This document shows, in pieces, positions 24,457 to 36,429 of a stretch of 64,000 nucleotides of DNA (within the stretch, counting starts at the first letter, position 1; each line of letters begins with the position of its first letter). The stretch comes from Torreya grandis (Eukaryota > Streptophyta > Pinopsida > Cupressales > Taxaceae), in the NCBI GenBank assembly GCA_037957365.1, contig JARHVA010000666.1, positions 559,501-623,500 on the forward strand, written 5' to 3'. Made by a program: the position numbers and the translations under genes. Under the pieces are notes generated by a model. That model worked only from the letters and a program-made list of their open reading frames with translations. It did not search any database and was not told where the DNA came from.

Positions 24457-26615
24457 TATGCAACTTTGAATTAACAAGATGTAAAACAAAAATAGATTTT
24501 TGGTCAAGGTCTAATTACCTTGAGTATGGGAGGAGGTGTTCCCCCTCAAATCAAGAGTTAATGAGGTGAAACAAAAATTGATTCAAGGTTTGATAAGTGG
24601 TATATGGAGAGTCACGAGGTGGGTGATAAAAGGGTTGGGCATTTAAAATGCAAAAACATACAAAAAATGTGACTAAGTGTGATAGTCAAGATCATACAAA
24701 GATTGAACTTACCAATGTTGGTAAAAATAAGGTCAGTTCTCAAGGGACATATGACAAGGGTAACCGGTCCACATTGTTGGTCATAGTTGATTGGGTTATG
24801 CCTATCAAGTCATATAAATAGGGTTGGTGTTTATCATGGGTATCTGAGGTAAGAATTTCTCCCTTAAAAAACACAAATGGTTTGGCCACACATGAGGTGG
24901 TGTGAATTTTAAAATTTCAACATGGCAAGTTTGGTCATGCGATCAAAATGACCAAGCAAGGTGTCATAAAATAGGTGAATAATTCAGGTCAAAAATGGCC
25001 AATGTCAAGGTGGATGTGGTCAAATGTTTGGTTAGAGAAGGGTAATCTCTAAAATTTCAAGTGGTTGGTTGGGTGAGATTAGGTAATCTCTAAAAATTAG
25101 CACCTAGGTGGGTGCTAAAAAACTTTAAAAGGGTGGGGATCCTAACCATTGATGGTCATGGGTCCCTAGAGTCGATCATTGATGGTCATCTTGACCATCA
25201 ATGATCAGGTAAAAATCTTAAAAAGATAAGACATAAAAAGTAAAAATGTAAAATCACTTTTACCTTTTGACATTTTGATCATGGGTGTTTTTTTCTCTAG
25301 TGTGTGTGTGTTTTTTCATTTTGTGTTGATCTTATTGAGGTGGAAAATTGTTAGTGGTTGAGTGTGTGTGTCAAGGTGATTGAGGTTTGACTAGATGGAG
25401 GGTGGATGAGGGTGTGGTTGAGCATCTGGATAAGGGCTCTAACCATGTCAGTGATTATAGAATGAGGTAGGTGTTGTTTTTAAATTGATATTATAGGTGA
25501 ATTTTTGGTTATGGATTTGTATTGAGTAGGTTAAAGTGAGGGGGATGGAGAGGGTTGTTAAAAATGTCCCTAGGCTAGGATGCCCTAGGTTTAGGTATGT
25601 GATCAAATTAGGAAAAATTTTGGTGTAAATGGAGAGGTGAACGTTGTGTGGGGTTTATAAGGGACTATAGAATAGGGTTAAGGAGGGTAATCTTGTGAAT
25701 TTAGGTATTAGTTGAGGTTTTTAGGTGGGAAAATGGTATAGGGTTTCACTGTCAGTAGTCACACAGTGATTATCGATGGTTTGACCCAACTATTGATAGT
25801 CAAACAAAGGGGTAAGAGGCTCATAAAGGACCATTGACAGCTCAATAAACCATCAGTGGGTGAAGGCTTGAGGGGAGTAGGAAGGGTTAGATTTTACTTT
25901 GGTTAAAGTTATTTAAGGTTTTGAAAGTGTGTAAAGTTGTTTAAATTTTGGAAATTGTTTAAATGTTAAAGCTATTTAAAAGGGTTTGTTAAAGCTAGGA
26001 AAGTTTGTAAAATAAGTTTTAAGGTTTTAAGGTGTGGTAAAATTTTTAGGGTTTCAATTTATTTGTAAATTTGTGTTTAAATGTTTGTAAGAGGATTTTA
26101 AAGGTTTGTTAGTTGAAGTGTTGGAAAGGTGAAAGTTTGTAATAATGTTTTTATGTGGTTGATGTTAAATGAATGTATATAAAGTTTTGAAAAGTTTGTA
26201 AAAGTGTTGAAGGTGAAAAGTTGTGTTAAGGTGTGTGTAGAAGTGGTGTTGAAAGTTTTATTAAGGCATTGAATAGTTGTGTTAAGTGGTATAAAAAGTT
26301 GAAGGTAAGGTTGATACAATGAGATATTTGGGTAAAATGGTCAATGGGTATAGTTAGGTAAAATAAATGTTAGGTATGTAAAATAGTGTGTTAGGGTTGG
26401 TTTTGAATAGTAGTAGTGAAATTTATTCAAAATAGGGCAATAGGTTGTGATATAATTAGTGATGTGTTGATAAAAATATAGGTTTGGTTTATTGATAGAG
26501 GTAATATGGTATGTATTATGGGTTAGATGTTGAAAAATGTAGGTGTAGGTTGGTTATTACTCGAAGTATTCATTCTAATGTGATTGTTATGCAAGAATGT
26601 GACCAAATTTAGATG
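24457..26615. other. Element E 3' region between PPT and PMD frame, no gene
   Basis: G/T-rich on the plus strand, with no recognisable domain. It contains the CCATTGATGG-type palindromes also found in E's LTRs (25140-25207 and 25745-25862), and at 25960-26330 a low-complexity run rich in AAAGTTTGTAA and GGTTTTAAGG. Confidence 0.6.
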
Positions 26616-26619
26616 AGGG

Positions 26620-27760
26620 ACTGAGTCCCTAAGATCTTTATATAGGTTCATGATGGTATGACCAATGATGAGTGGAGACACATGGAAGAGTTTGGCCTAG
26701 GGGCCATGAGACACTATCAGTACTTGTTTCAGGATGTGGCTATGATCATGGCCCTCATCAAGGGATGGGATCTAGCCATGAACACATTTTTGTTGCCAAC
26801 TGGGGAGATGAGCATCCTACTAGAGGATGTGCATAGGATTACATGGATACCTATTTTTGGGGAGCCAATTTATCACATAGAGAGTGAGGAGAGGGACTGC
26901 CACATGGATTTGATATATGGAGCAGATTAGGTCCAAGCCAGGTATCATATAGGTGGTGTTTGTTATGGGCCACTATACCAAAGGGCTCTATGGGATATAT
27001 GTTTGTTGTTGTTGATGATGATGATGGCCATGTCTTACTTTTCACTACTAGATTCAAGTAGCAATAAATTTCCATACCTATTACTAGGGGTACTAGTAGA
27101 GATGCTACTGGGGAGGACTATGTTTAGGAGGGTCCCAGTATTACTAGTCCAGATCTATAAAGAGTTCTGGGCCTTTTGATCACATAGGTGGTACGGGATC
27201 AACATTAGGTTTGTGTTCCATTATTAGGTGTATGAGCACATATAAGTTTTGATACCTTTGGGGTGACCATGGGATGGCTATGCACTGATGGACTATAGAG
27301 TGGGTTTCTTGTGATGGCAAGGAGATTATGTGTTGATAGGGGTTATGGTAGTGCAAGGGATATTTATTGGTTTTCAGATGTCTTGGAGGGATTGGTGGTG
27401 GGTGACATAATGTAGAGGCCATATGTGGGTTGGCCTAGGTAGGCCTAGTATAGTTATCACACTTTGTCACTATAGAGTTGGCATTGGATATATGGGAGGT
27501 GGGATGGAGAGATTGAGCTTATCCCATTCGATTGAGTTTAGAGGCAGTTTGGCCTCATGCAAGGGATTCCACTAGATTTCCCAAGATACAAGAGGGAGGA
27601 CACAAAGTTTTTACTCTTAGAGTCATAGTCATAGGATGTTATGTTGGACCATGAGAAGATATTAGAGAGAGCTACTATAGATGATGCAGGTGTTGTGGAT
27701 GGTTATGTAGCATGGTATCAAGAACAATATGCAGTAGTTGATTTTGGATGAGATGATGGT
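26620..27760 (+). pseudogene. Plant mobile domain (PMD / MAIN-like) remnant, antisense within element E
   Basis: The plus-strand frame from 26658 reads MIMALIKGWDLAMNTFLLPT then GEMSILLEDVHRITWIPIFG. This matches the PMD N-terminal block (aromatic-rich W..ET.TF.LP.GE...TLEDV..L.GLP..G). Downstream, across stops, come YEHI.VLIPLGWP, IELIPFD and RQFGLMQGIPLDFP, the PMD C-terminal signature, then a YVAWYQEQ tail typical of the region after PMD. PMD proteins such as MAIN and MAIL1 act in gene silencing in Arabidopsis, and PMDs are also carried by plant transposons. The frame runs against the pol of E and lies between INT and the 3' LTR, the place where Tat elements are known to carry extra antisense ORFs. 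At least six stops; dead. Confidence 0.75.
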
Positions 27761-27769
27761 GGGAGATAG

Positions 27770-29352
27770 CAGATGGATGTAGATTCAGCTAGGGCATCAA
27801 CATAAGGTGGACATGATGGATAGACTATGGTATTATTAGTAGTGGCACATGCCTAGATTACAAGGTTATAAGTATAGGTGGTTGTTTTATAGGTTTAGAT
27901 TGTCACCTTATAGTGTCAGGTGGCCACCTTAATAGGATATTAGTATCAGATGAGGATATCTCTTGGGTTAATGATTCAAGAGAGAGATTCATTGAGCTAG
28001 AGGGTAGGAGTAGTGGTATCACTAGCAAGGGAACCTATAGGAGGACCTAATATAATTCTTATGACATGATACTTAGCTACCATTAAGGAGTTGAGATAAT
28101 ATGAGGTGATAATGTTGGCATAGTTGCCACTAGAGCTCTGATATGGAGAGTACCAAGCCAGATTGGTAGGTGGTCCATTTATAACTACTCTAGGATAGTG
28201 GGCCTTGATAGTGAGTTAGGTAAGGAGATTAGGAGGACCACCACCAAATGGTAGTGAAGTTATAGGTGTAGGTGTATGTGGGGCTAGTGGTAGTGGTGCC
28301 CTAAGGGCCTGATATATGAGATTATATGATGTATATGTTTTTTATTTTGATATTGGCTTACATGTTGATGATGAGAGATGTATATGAGAGAGATATTTAT
28401 ACATTGTGACATGTATTTTTATGTGATGGACATGATTTATACTCATTGACATGTATTACTATTATTATGATGTATATGATGATTAGGCTTTATGATGATT
28501 ATGGATGTTTATTGATGTTGATTGTCTTTATGGTTGTTATGTTTATTTTATGTTTTGAGATGTTTATGGATGATGCTTGTGAAATTTATAGTTCATGGTA
28601 ATGTTTATGGATGTTCATGATGATGATTGTGTTCATAATGTTATAGATGATGATTATGTTCATGATGTTATAGATGATGATTATGGTCATGATGTGGTTA
28701 TGGTTATGGATTATGGATGACATGTTTAATGATTTACACTTATGAGATATGGACTTTTAGATTAGGCATGTGATGGTGTTCATAGATGTTTATGTATGGT
28801 GTATTGATGGATAGGATGTTGATGATCATGGGTGATTTTATCATATTATATGATGATGTGATGAAGGAATTAAAACATGATTGTGATGAAATGTCTGATC
28901 GTATGATGAATATTTTAATATGTGTATATTTTAGGTGATGTTTGAGATTATACATAGTGGATGATGTGTTGGTACAAAGATATAATCATGGGCATGTGAT
29001 AATTATTTTGATTATGATTTGTTTTATGATGTTTGTTTATATGATGATGTAGTTCATAGAGAGGATTGCTATATGATGATGTGGTTCATAGATAGGAGTA
29101 TCGATATGTGATAGATGATTTATTTGTGGTTGTTTAAGATGTGATGTGCTGATGTTTTGAATTATTGTTATGTTTATGAGAAGTAGTGATATGACATGGT
29201 CGATGATGTCTATTGATATGATGTGGTACATATTGTTTATGTTATGATAAAATAATTATTATTTTGATGATAATAAGGTTACAATGTGATTTTTGATGTT
29301 TTATAGTTTTGATGTTTTGTTCATGGATATAGTTTATGGACATGAGTCATAA
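27770..29352. other. Low-complexity GATG/TTATG-rich part of element E
   Basis: From about 28300 the plus strand consists largely of shuffled ATGATG, GTTTATGG and GATGTTAT words without a fixed unit. Open frames here are compositional. It continues after element D at 34940-34990. No gene. Confidence 0.65.
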
Positions 29353-29357
29353 TGTCA

Positions 29358-30860
29358 TGTAGTATCCCTTGGAAAATCTGCCCTTAAATTTCTAATTTTG
29401 CTTGATTGGAATATTATCAAATAGTTGGCATGTAAACTATTCCCAAGATAATGTAGGTTTTTGATTTTGTTTCCTTTCTTGATTTGATGATGTTATGAGT
29501 AAAATAACTTACTCATCAATGGAAAATTCTTGCTAATGTATTTAAAATGAGATACAAGTGTTATTTTGAAATTTTCAAATGCAATTGATGTCTAAAAACT
29601 AAAAAAAAATGCACCTATAGTAAATTAACATTTTGTCAAATAAATAATATGCAACCTCCAAAATTAATGGTATATCTTCAATTTGCTTCCAAACTAATTA
29701 CAATCTTTGTTTACAATTATTACAACAATTTGTTCTTGAGAATAGAGGCCATACAATATCAAATCATGTAAATGAACCTAGAAATGCAAATTTTATTGTA
29801 GTGCCTCTAGCATGGAAGAATACCATGATTTCCACTTTAAAATCTGATATTAGGTGTCAATTAAGCTAATAGATGTAGCCACCTAGCTTTAAATACCTTC
29901 TCTTGAAAGTCTGGGTTGAACCCCTTGAAAATATACCTTTAACCTACTTAATAATGCTTGAAATATAATGTAATTGGCTTCTAAGAATGAAGCTATAGGT
30001 TTGTAACTAATTATTCTTTAATAATATTCAAACCCTTGATGGTATCTTTCACTTTTAAGCACAAATAAAACTCTTGAATGAAGCTCTCCTCAAGCAATGA
30101 TTCAGATGATCTTTCATAACCTCAAGATTGCATAAACACTGAAGATATTTCATTCTCTAATGCTGGAAGTGATTGAAACCCCTATCTCAAATGCAAAAAT
30201 TTTAAAGACACCAATTTTGTAAAGTTTAATGCTCATATATGAATTTGTTTTTATAACTTTTATTCAAGCTGGTCGATCCCTTCTAGAGGCTTTCAATTTC
30301 AATTAATATCATTTAAAATAATATTAAATGTGGGTCATGGACCCATTGGACATAAATTGATTTTAAAACATTATAATTTCACTTCATAAATAATTATTAA
30401 TAAAGTACTCACTTTATTAATAATTAAAATAGCATAACTCCACAAATAATCATTATTTCTCAATTCCTTTTGAACTTGGGAGTTAACCATTATGTCCATT
30501 GTGCATCTAACTACCTTACTAAAAATAGTAAGGGTTCTTTTCTATCAACCACTGATTTACTATAAATAGTAAATCCCTCATTATCTAATCAAACCAATGG
30601 TACAAGGTACCGACACTGCAATTGTAGCCTGTTCAGGTGCCCTACTATAGTTAGTAACCCTAACTTTCCTAAAATAATCACTTATTATAAATAGTAAGTG
30701 TGTGAATCTGAATCAGACAAAGGCTAAACTTGAACTCTAGATGGGAATAAGCCTCTTTCTCTACCAAATGGAACATTTTAACCATCTACCTTAGCCTATA
30801 AGGGCCAATAATAGGCTTATCCAATCATAAACTAGGGTGAACTAAAATGGGGACATTACA
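29358..30860 (-). repeat. 3' LTR of element D
   Basis: On the minus strand it runs from TGTAATGTCC to GGATACTACA. It aligns along its length with 33352-34934, except for one 81-base block missing here. By eye roughly one base in ten differs, so the insertion is old. Confidence 0.93.
30516..30702. repeat. TTACTATAAATAGTAA palindromes in the LTR of D
   Basis: Four palindromic copies: 30516-30531, 30554-30575 (GATTTACTATAAATAGTAAA), about 30642-30656 and 30680-30702. The right LTR has them at about 34590, 34630-34650, 34717 and 34754-34776. Confidence 0.85.
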
Positions 30861-30876
30861 GTGCACCCTCCTTAAA
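30861..30876 (-). promoter_or_regulatory. Polypurine tract of element D
   Basis: The minus strand reads TAAGGAGGGTGCAC directly before the LTR start TGTAATG. AAGGAGGG is the purine core. Confidence 0.75.
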
Positions 30877-31260
30877 ATTGCTTGCCCCTAAACAATCTCT
30901 CATCTATAACCTCACTACACTCTACCTAAAGATAAACCATAGCTCCACTAGGATCCCATGGGTTTAACTGTGTAATTTCCTTATTATCCCCAATCAATTC
31001 TTATAACACCATCACTAGGACCTGCCAAACTAAATCAAACTCAATAGTAGGTTCCACAAGAACATGAATATCAAGTGGAAGCAACTCTGAAGACTGATAA
31101 TACTTGCTTTCCAACACTGGATAGGATAATTTGTCATACACATCATCTAGCTCATGTGAAATGAACTGTGCATCTAAAAAATATCATGTACAAGAGAATC
31201 AAATGAAAAACTATATGCACTCCTCACCATGTACACACCATAAAACTCCTCTACGATCCC
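30877..31260 (-). pseudogene. Unassigned 3' coding tail of element D
   Basis: After the protease frame the minus strand continues with EEFYGVYMVRSAYSFSFDSL and, across shifts, segments with LLPLDIHVLVEPT and LNPWDPSGAMVYL. It ends close to the PPT with RLFRGKQF. It shows no RT or integrase motif. It may be the C-terminus of a longer pol protein joined by deletion, or a gag-PR specific extension. Confidence 0.4.
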
Positions 31261-31263
31261 TAT

Positions 31264-31890
31264 CTAAAATCTAGATGCACTGGTAGGATCCCAAACACCA
31301 TAATCACTCAACTCAAGGCTAGGGTCAAGAGAGTGATCAACACCAAACTCAAAGAGTATATTGTCATATGACAAGGTAGCATCCACCTCAAATAATGGAT
31401 TGTTCACAAAGTGAGCCTCATCACTATGTTGATCCAAAATATATACCTCTGAACCCTTAGAGCCATGTGAAGTGTCATACTCCTCTTGAATCATCTCATT
31501 CTTCTCTCTAAAAATAGAAATAGAGTGTAAGCTCCCCTCTGTAAGTCCCCTCAATACATATTTCTTGCCTTGTAGCTCAAATTTCATTTCCATTTTTTGC
31601 ATATTGAGGGTAAACTCACCTATGTCTTGGAGCCACCTCATACCCAACACTACATCCATCTCACCCATGTTGACTACATAAAATTCAGCTTGTAACTGGT
31701 AGTCACTTAACATAAGTGTGAGATTGCAAATCCACCTAGCATAAGTGAGGGTATAATCATCTATAACCCAAACACAAAATCTAGTGAAGTCCTCTATCTA
31801 GAGTCTACACCTACTAAAAAACCCCTCATCAATGAAATTATGTGTGGCTCTTATGTCTAACGTATCAACACATCACTATCTATCCATTGA
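31264..31890 (-). pseudogene. Aspartic protease remnant of element D
   Basis: The frame 31713-31264 is open for 149 residues and holds FYVVNMGEMDVVLGMRWLQD, IGEFTLNMQKMEMKFELQGK and YVLRGL, the C-terminal half of a Ty3/gypsy retropepsin (LG..WL, then a F...G beta-strand pattern). Upstream in the same frame, beyond one TAG stop, is LDIRATHNFIDEGFF. This is the family active site D-T-G-ATHNFI with T-G changed to I-R, so it would be inactive even without the stops. It follows gag directly. Confidence 0.85.
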
Positions 31891-31984
31891 TCCCCTGCTC
31901 CTAAATGATGATTCCATATGTGTATTGGTAGATAATGCCAACAAGGATAAAATAGTATCGATCCAAACTATGTAGAGGCTTTTT

Positions 31985-33200
31985 TAGCCTCATTCTCCTT
32001 TGTAGTAGCTTACTCTAATAAAATTTTAGATTCATCATCCTCATAATACACCCACATTTTATGATTAGCTTTGCCCTTTGGCCTCAAAAGACAATCATGG
32101 ATCTTATCATAGGGTGCCCTATACCAATAACAAAGTTGTTTTACTGTCAATTCTTCCCAAGTAGCCTCATCAAGTTTTTTTAGTGCTTGATTTTTAAAAT
32201 CAACAAATGGGGGTGGACTATCATTTATAGCTTGTGTGTTAGATTTAGATGAAATTTGCTTTTTTGGAGTAGTAGTTTCCATGCTACAAGCTTTCCTAAT
32301 GGCCTCCTACAATGAAGGGGGGTCAAATGACTTGATCCAACCTCTCATAGGCTCTTAAAGACCCTCCATAAATAATAACACAAGTTTCCTATCTGAAATA
32401 CATGTTACCATGACTGAGAGTCTCTGGAAATTAGCATGTAGCTCTCTAAGCTACCCATATGTTTAAGTTGTGCAAGCTCTATGAAATAAAGTTCTGGATC
32501 TTTCTTATCAAAGCACTTGATTAACCTATCTGTGAATTCTTGATAAGTAGTGATGAGGTCATGTTACAAAGTAATCATCCCATGATGCCACCAATCATGG
32601 GCTACTCTATCCAAATGTAATGCTATAAACTTAATTATATCCTCTTCTGCCATAGGACGAAGAGTCAAGAAAGTATCCAATTTACTAATCCAAGCTCTTT
32701 CTATAACCTTACAGCTACCATCAAATTTAGGAAGTGTGAACTTGCTAGTGGCATTTTTAAGATCATTATTTTGTTTCTTTGGCCTTCTATCTTACCTTGG
32801 CCTATTATGCTCTCTCTTTTGACTAATGAATTGGTCAAAAGATAAATGATCCTTAACTCTTTGTGGTAATAAATCCCACTCATAATGCATTGTCATGACA
32901 TTATCTGCAAATGCTACTTCTTCTTCCTCTTCTATATTTCCTTGTTCTAGTTCATTCCTTAAGAATGTAGGACATGTAGGCCTATAAATGGTGTGTGTAG
33001 GTTCTCTTCTTGCCTTTAGAGTTCTAATAATATGCTTATGTTCTTCTTGTTCATAATTTTGTCTCATGGGAATATACATATACTAAATAGCTATTCTAAG
33101 CTATTTCAAGACATTAGTTGCCTATTACTATCCTGATATAATACCCCTCAAAATATCTCTTACCTCTCTTTCTTCATCTCTAGGTGGGATACCAGTTCCT
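31985..33200 (-). pseudogene. Gag remnant of element D
   Basis: Gag would package element RNA. The minus strand shows an acidic N-terminal part (33079-32792) with NELEQGNIEEEEEVAFADNV, then a capsid core with AWISKLDTFLTL, IIKFIALHLD, DWWHHGMITL and YQEFTDRLIKCFDKKDPELY (retrotransposon gag family). A lysine-rich linker (32282-32010) follows with LCYWYRAPYDKIHDCLLRPK. That last block is a CCHC zinc knuckle whose second Cys is Tyr. Split by stops at several places. Confidence 0.85.
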
Positions 33201-33337
33201 TAGTCCCCCATTATGGCCTATTATGTACCTGCAATTTGATTTATTTATTGTTATGCCATTCTACAGTATAATACCTATGTGTCCCAACTTTTGGTGGCTT
33301 CATAAGACACTTTAACCCTCCAAGATGGTAGGATCAA

Positions 33338-33350
33338 GGCTCTGATACCA
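33338..33350 (-). promoter_or_regulatory. Initiator-Met tRNA primer binding site of element D
   Basis: The minus strand reads TGGTATCAGAGCC, one base from the LTR end. TGGTATCAGAGC is the standard plant initiator-Met PBS. Confidence 0.95.
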
Positions 33351-33351
33351 C

Positions 33352-34934
33352 TATAGTATCCATTGGCAAACCTACCCTTAAATGTCTGATTTTGCTTGAT
33401 TACAATTTTGTCAAATAGTTGGCATGTAAACTATTCCTAAGCTAATGTAGGTTTTTGATTTTATTTCCCTTCTTGATTTGATGATGTTATGAGTAAAATA
33501 ACTAACTAGTCAATAGAAAATGCTTGATAATGTATCTATAATGAGATGCAACTATTCTTTTGACATTTTTAAATGCAATTGATGACTAAAAACTAAACAA
33601 ATATGCACCTATAACAAATTGACATTTTTCCAAACAAATCATATGCAACCTCTAAACTTAATGGTATATCTTCAATATACTTCCAAACTGATTACAATCT
33701 TTGTTTACAATTATTATAGTAGTTTGCTCTTGAGAATAGAGACCATACAATATCAAATCATGTAAATGAACCTGTAAATGCAAATTTTATTGTAGTGCCT
33801 CTAGCATGGAAGAATACCATGATTTCCACTTTAAAATCTGATATTAGGTGTCAATTAAGCTAATAGATGTAACCACCTAGCTTTAAATACCTTCTTTTGA
33901 AAGTCTGGGTTAAACCCCTTGAAAATATACCTTTAACCTACTTAATAATGCTTGAAATCTAATATAATTGGCTTCCAAGAATGAAGCTATAGGTCTACAA
34001 CTAATTATTCTTTAATAATCTTCAAACCCTTGATGGTATCTTTCACTTTTAAGCACAAATAGAACTCTTGAATGAAGCTCTCCTCAAGCAATGATTCAGA
34101 TGATCTTTCATAACTCAAGATTGCATAAACACTGAAGAGATTTCATTCTCCAATGCTGGAAGTGATTGAAACCCTTGTCTCAAATGCATAAATTTTAAAG
34201 ACACCAATTTTGTAAAGTCTAATGCTCATGAATGAATTTATTTTTATATCTTTTCTTCAAGCTGGTTGATCCCTTCTAAAGGCTTCCAATTTCAATTAAT
34301 ATCATTTAAAATAATATTAAATGTGTACACATTAACTTTATCAAATAATTTAATATTTAGCCTCCATAACATAATTAATTAATGCACTTTAAAATCAATT
34401 ACATGAGGGTCATGGCCCCATTGGACATAAAGTGATTTTAAAACATTATAATTGCACTTCATAAATAATTATTAATAAATTAATCACTTTATTAATAATA
34501 AAAATAGCATAACTCCACAAATAATCATTATTTCTCAATTCCTTCTGAACTTGGGAGTTAATCATTATGTCCATTATGCATCTAACTACCTTATTAAAAA
34601 TAGAAAGGATCCCTCTCTATCAACCACTAATTTACTATAAATAGTAAATCCCTTATTATCTGATCAAACCAATGGTGTAAGGGATTGACACTATAATTGT
34701 AGCTTGTTTAGTTGCCATGTTATAGATAGTAACCCTAAATTTACTAAAATAGTCACTTACTATAAATAATAAGTGTGTGAATCTGAATCAGACAAAGGCT
34801 AAACCTAAACTCTGGATGGGAATAAGCCTCATTCTCTACTAACTATAACCTTCTAACCATCTACCTTAGCCTATGAGGGCCAATAATAGGTGAATCCAAT
34901 CATAAACTAGGGTGAACTAAATGGGGATATTACA
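33352..34934 (-). repeat. 5' LTR of element D
   Basis: Minus strand start TGTAATATCCCC at 34934. The inner end at 33352 reads ACTATA where the other LTR has ACTACA, one C-to-T change. It contains an 81-base block (34326-34406) lacking in the 3' LTR, which explains the length difference. Confidence 0.93.
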
Positions 34935-34939
34935 TGTCA

Positions 34940-36425
34940 TGATGTACATGGATTATTGCATTGATGAGAATGATGTTTTGAATGTTTCGATATGATATGT
35001 GATATGGGGATATAATGAAAGTACATAAAGTAGGGTTAGATAACATACTAAATTTGGAAAAGAAAGAAGAATCATGAGACATATGTCCACATAAACTAAA
35101 TGAATAGAGTGTAAGAAAAAGGAATGATGTGTTCATTGGTAAGGGCCTAAGAAAACTGAAGTTAGATTGACTTAATGAAAATAAGCCTTTTGAATGCTTT
35201 ATATGATCATGATTTGATTGAAAAATAAGGTATCTTGATCACTTTGTATCAAATAAGCTCATAGTCCCTTGATTTTAGAGAGGGTATGAAGGGAAATTAG
35301 GTGATAGGTAGATGGTTGATTGGGAAATGGGTGATATGGTAACTTGATATGGATTAGCTTTCCCCTTCTATAGGTGACTATAGAACCGTAATAGATAAGT
35401 CCTTGTCTTAATATAATGTGTAGAATGATCAATGTGGGAAGTTTATTAATGCCATACATAAAATCTGACTGTGGCTTACTTGCTTTGATTTAGACATAGG
35501 GTTATTTTTTGTTTTTATTGTTTTGATAGGTTAATGAAGCTGATCAATGTGGAAAGATTCAAATGATTGTTTTTGACAAACTTCACTTAGCCATCCTTCA
35601 AGGGCATGGTATAAAGTTGTATTTTTATCACTGTCCTTTAAGGGAGTAGTCTATCTTTAAGCAATTTAGTTATCGGGTAGATATCCTTTAATGGAGTAGT
35701 TTGTAATGCTAGAGATATGGACCCAAGTGATATTTTAGTGTCCCAATTTTGATATTGAATGCTAGGTTAGACATGAACAAGTATATTTAGGCTTAGAGGT
35801 CTATCTTTATTTAGGTAAGGATTTTAGCACAAAAGGTTAATGATAGATGAAGAAAAGTGGTTTGAGAGACAATTGATCATGGGATTTCATCTAATTAGAG
35901 ATGAAAAGTATCCATGAGAACCATGTCATGATTAGAGCTATGGTATCCATGTATAGGATTAGGCTATAATTTTGATGAATAATCACATGGTTCTATGTTG
36001 TAATCAGTTGTCCCCAGAGGAATAGGGTGAATGTGTAATGAAACTGAAAATATTGTAAACTAAGAGATGAGCTTAAGTTAGACACAAAAGTGAATGTGAT
36101 CTTGCTTTAATAAAAGAAAGGATGAAGATGTGAAGCATTGAGAGGCTCAAGTTTTGGTTTTCATTTGAGAGAAGACAAATGATAAGCTCATGATCTATAC
36201 TTATGGGTTATGATGTAGGGTCCAAGCCAATTGAAAAAAAAATACCTCTTTTTCTTTTCTCTATATTAGTTATATATTGGTTTTCCTTAAGGAATAGGTC
36301 TTTGATATTGAATTTTCACTCTTTCAAGTGTTTATTATAATCATGCTTGATTCATTATTGATAGACATAAAGATGGTTAAGCACTATGAGGTGATGTTCA
36401 TCAAGTAGCTCAAGTTATGCGAGAT
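34940..36425. other. Element E region between integrase and the D insertion, no gene
   Basis: The part next to 36425 may hold the degenerate integrase C-terminus (a weak minus-strand reading frame to about 36100). The rest shows no recognisable domain or repeat. Confidence 0.55.
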
Positions 36426-36429
36426 GTTT

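Larger units (their letters stand above)
29358..34934 (-). mobile_element. Element D: Ty3/gypsy-derived element with gag and protease only
   Basis: A complete insertion with a perfect 5-bp target duplication TGTCA (29353-29357 and 34935-34939), LTRs of 1503 and 1583 bp, an initiator-Met PBS and a polypurine tract. On the minus strand the 2.49-kb interior holds gag and a protease domain, then an unassigned tail. No RT, RNase H or integrase is present. It is therefore non-autonomous, either by design or by an old internal deletion. It is inserted in the 3' region of element E. Confidence 0.93.

Noticed and set aside
28740..29231. Two minus-strand open frames of 64-71 codons rich in His, Ile and Ser
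   Set aside because: They arise from the low-complexity GATG tract and show no domain.
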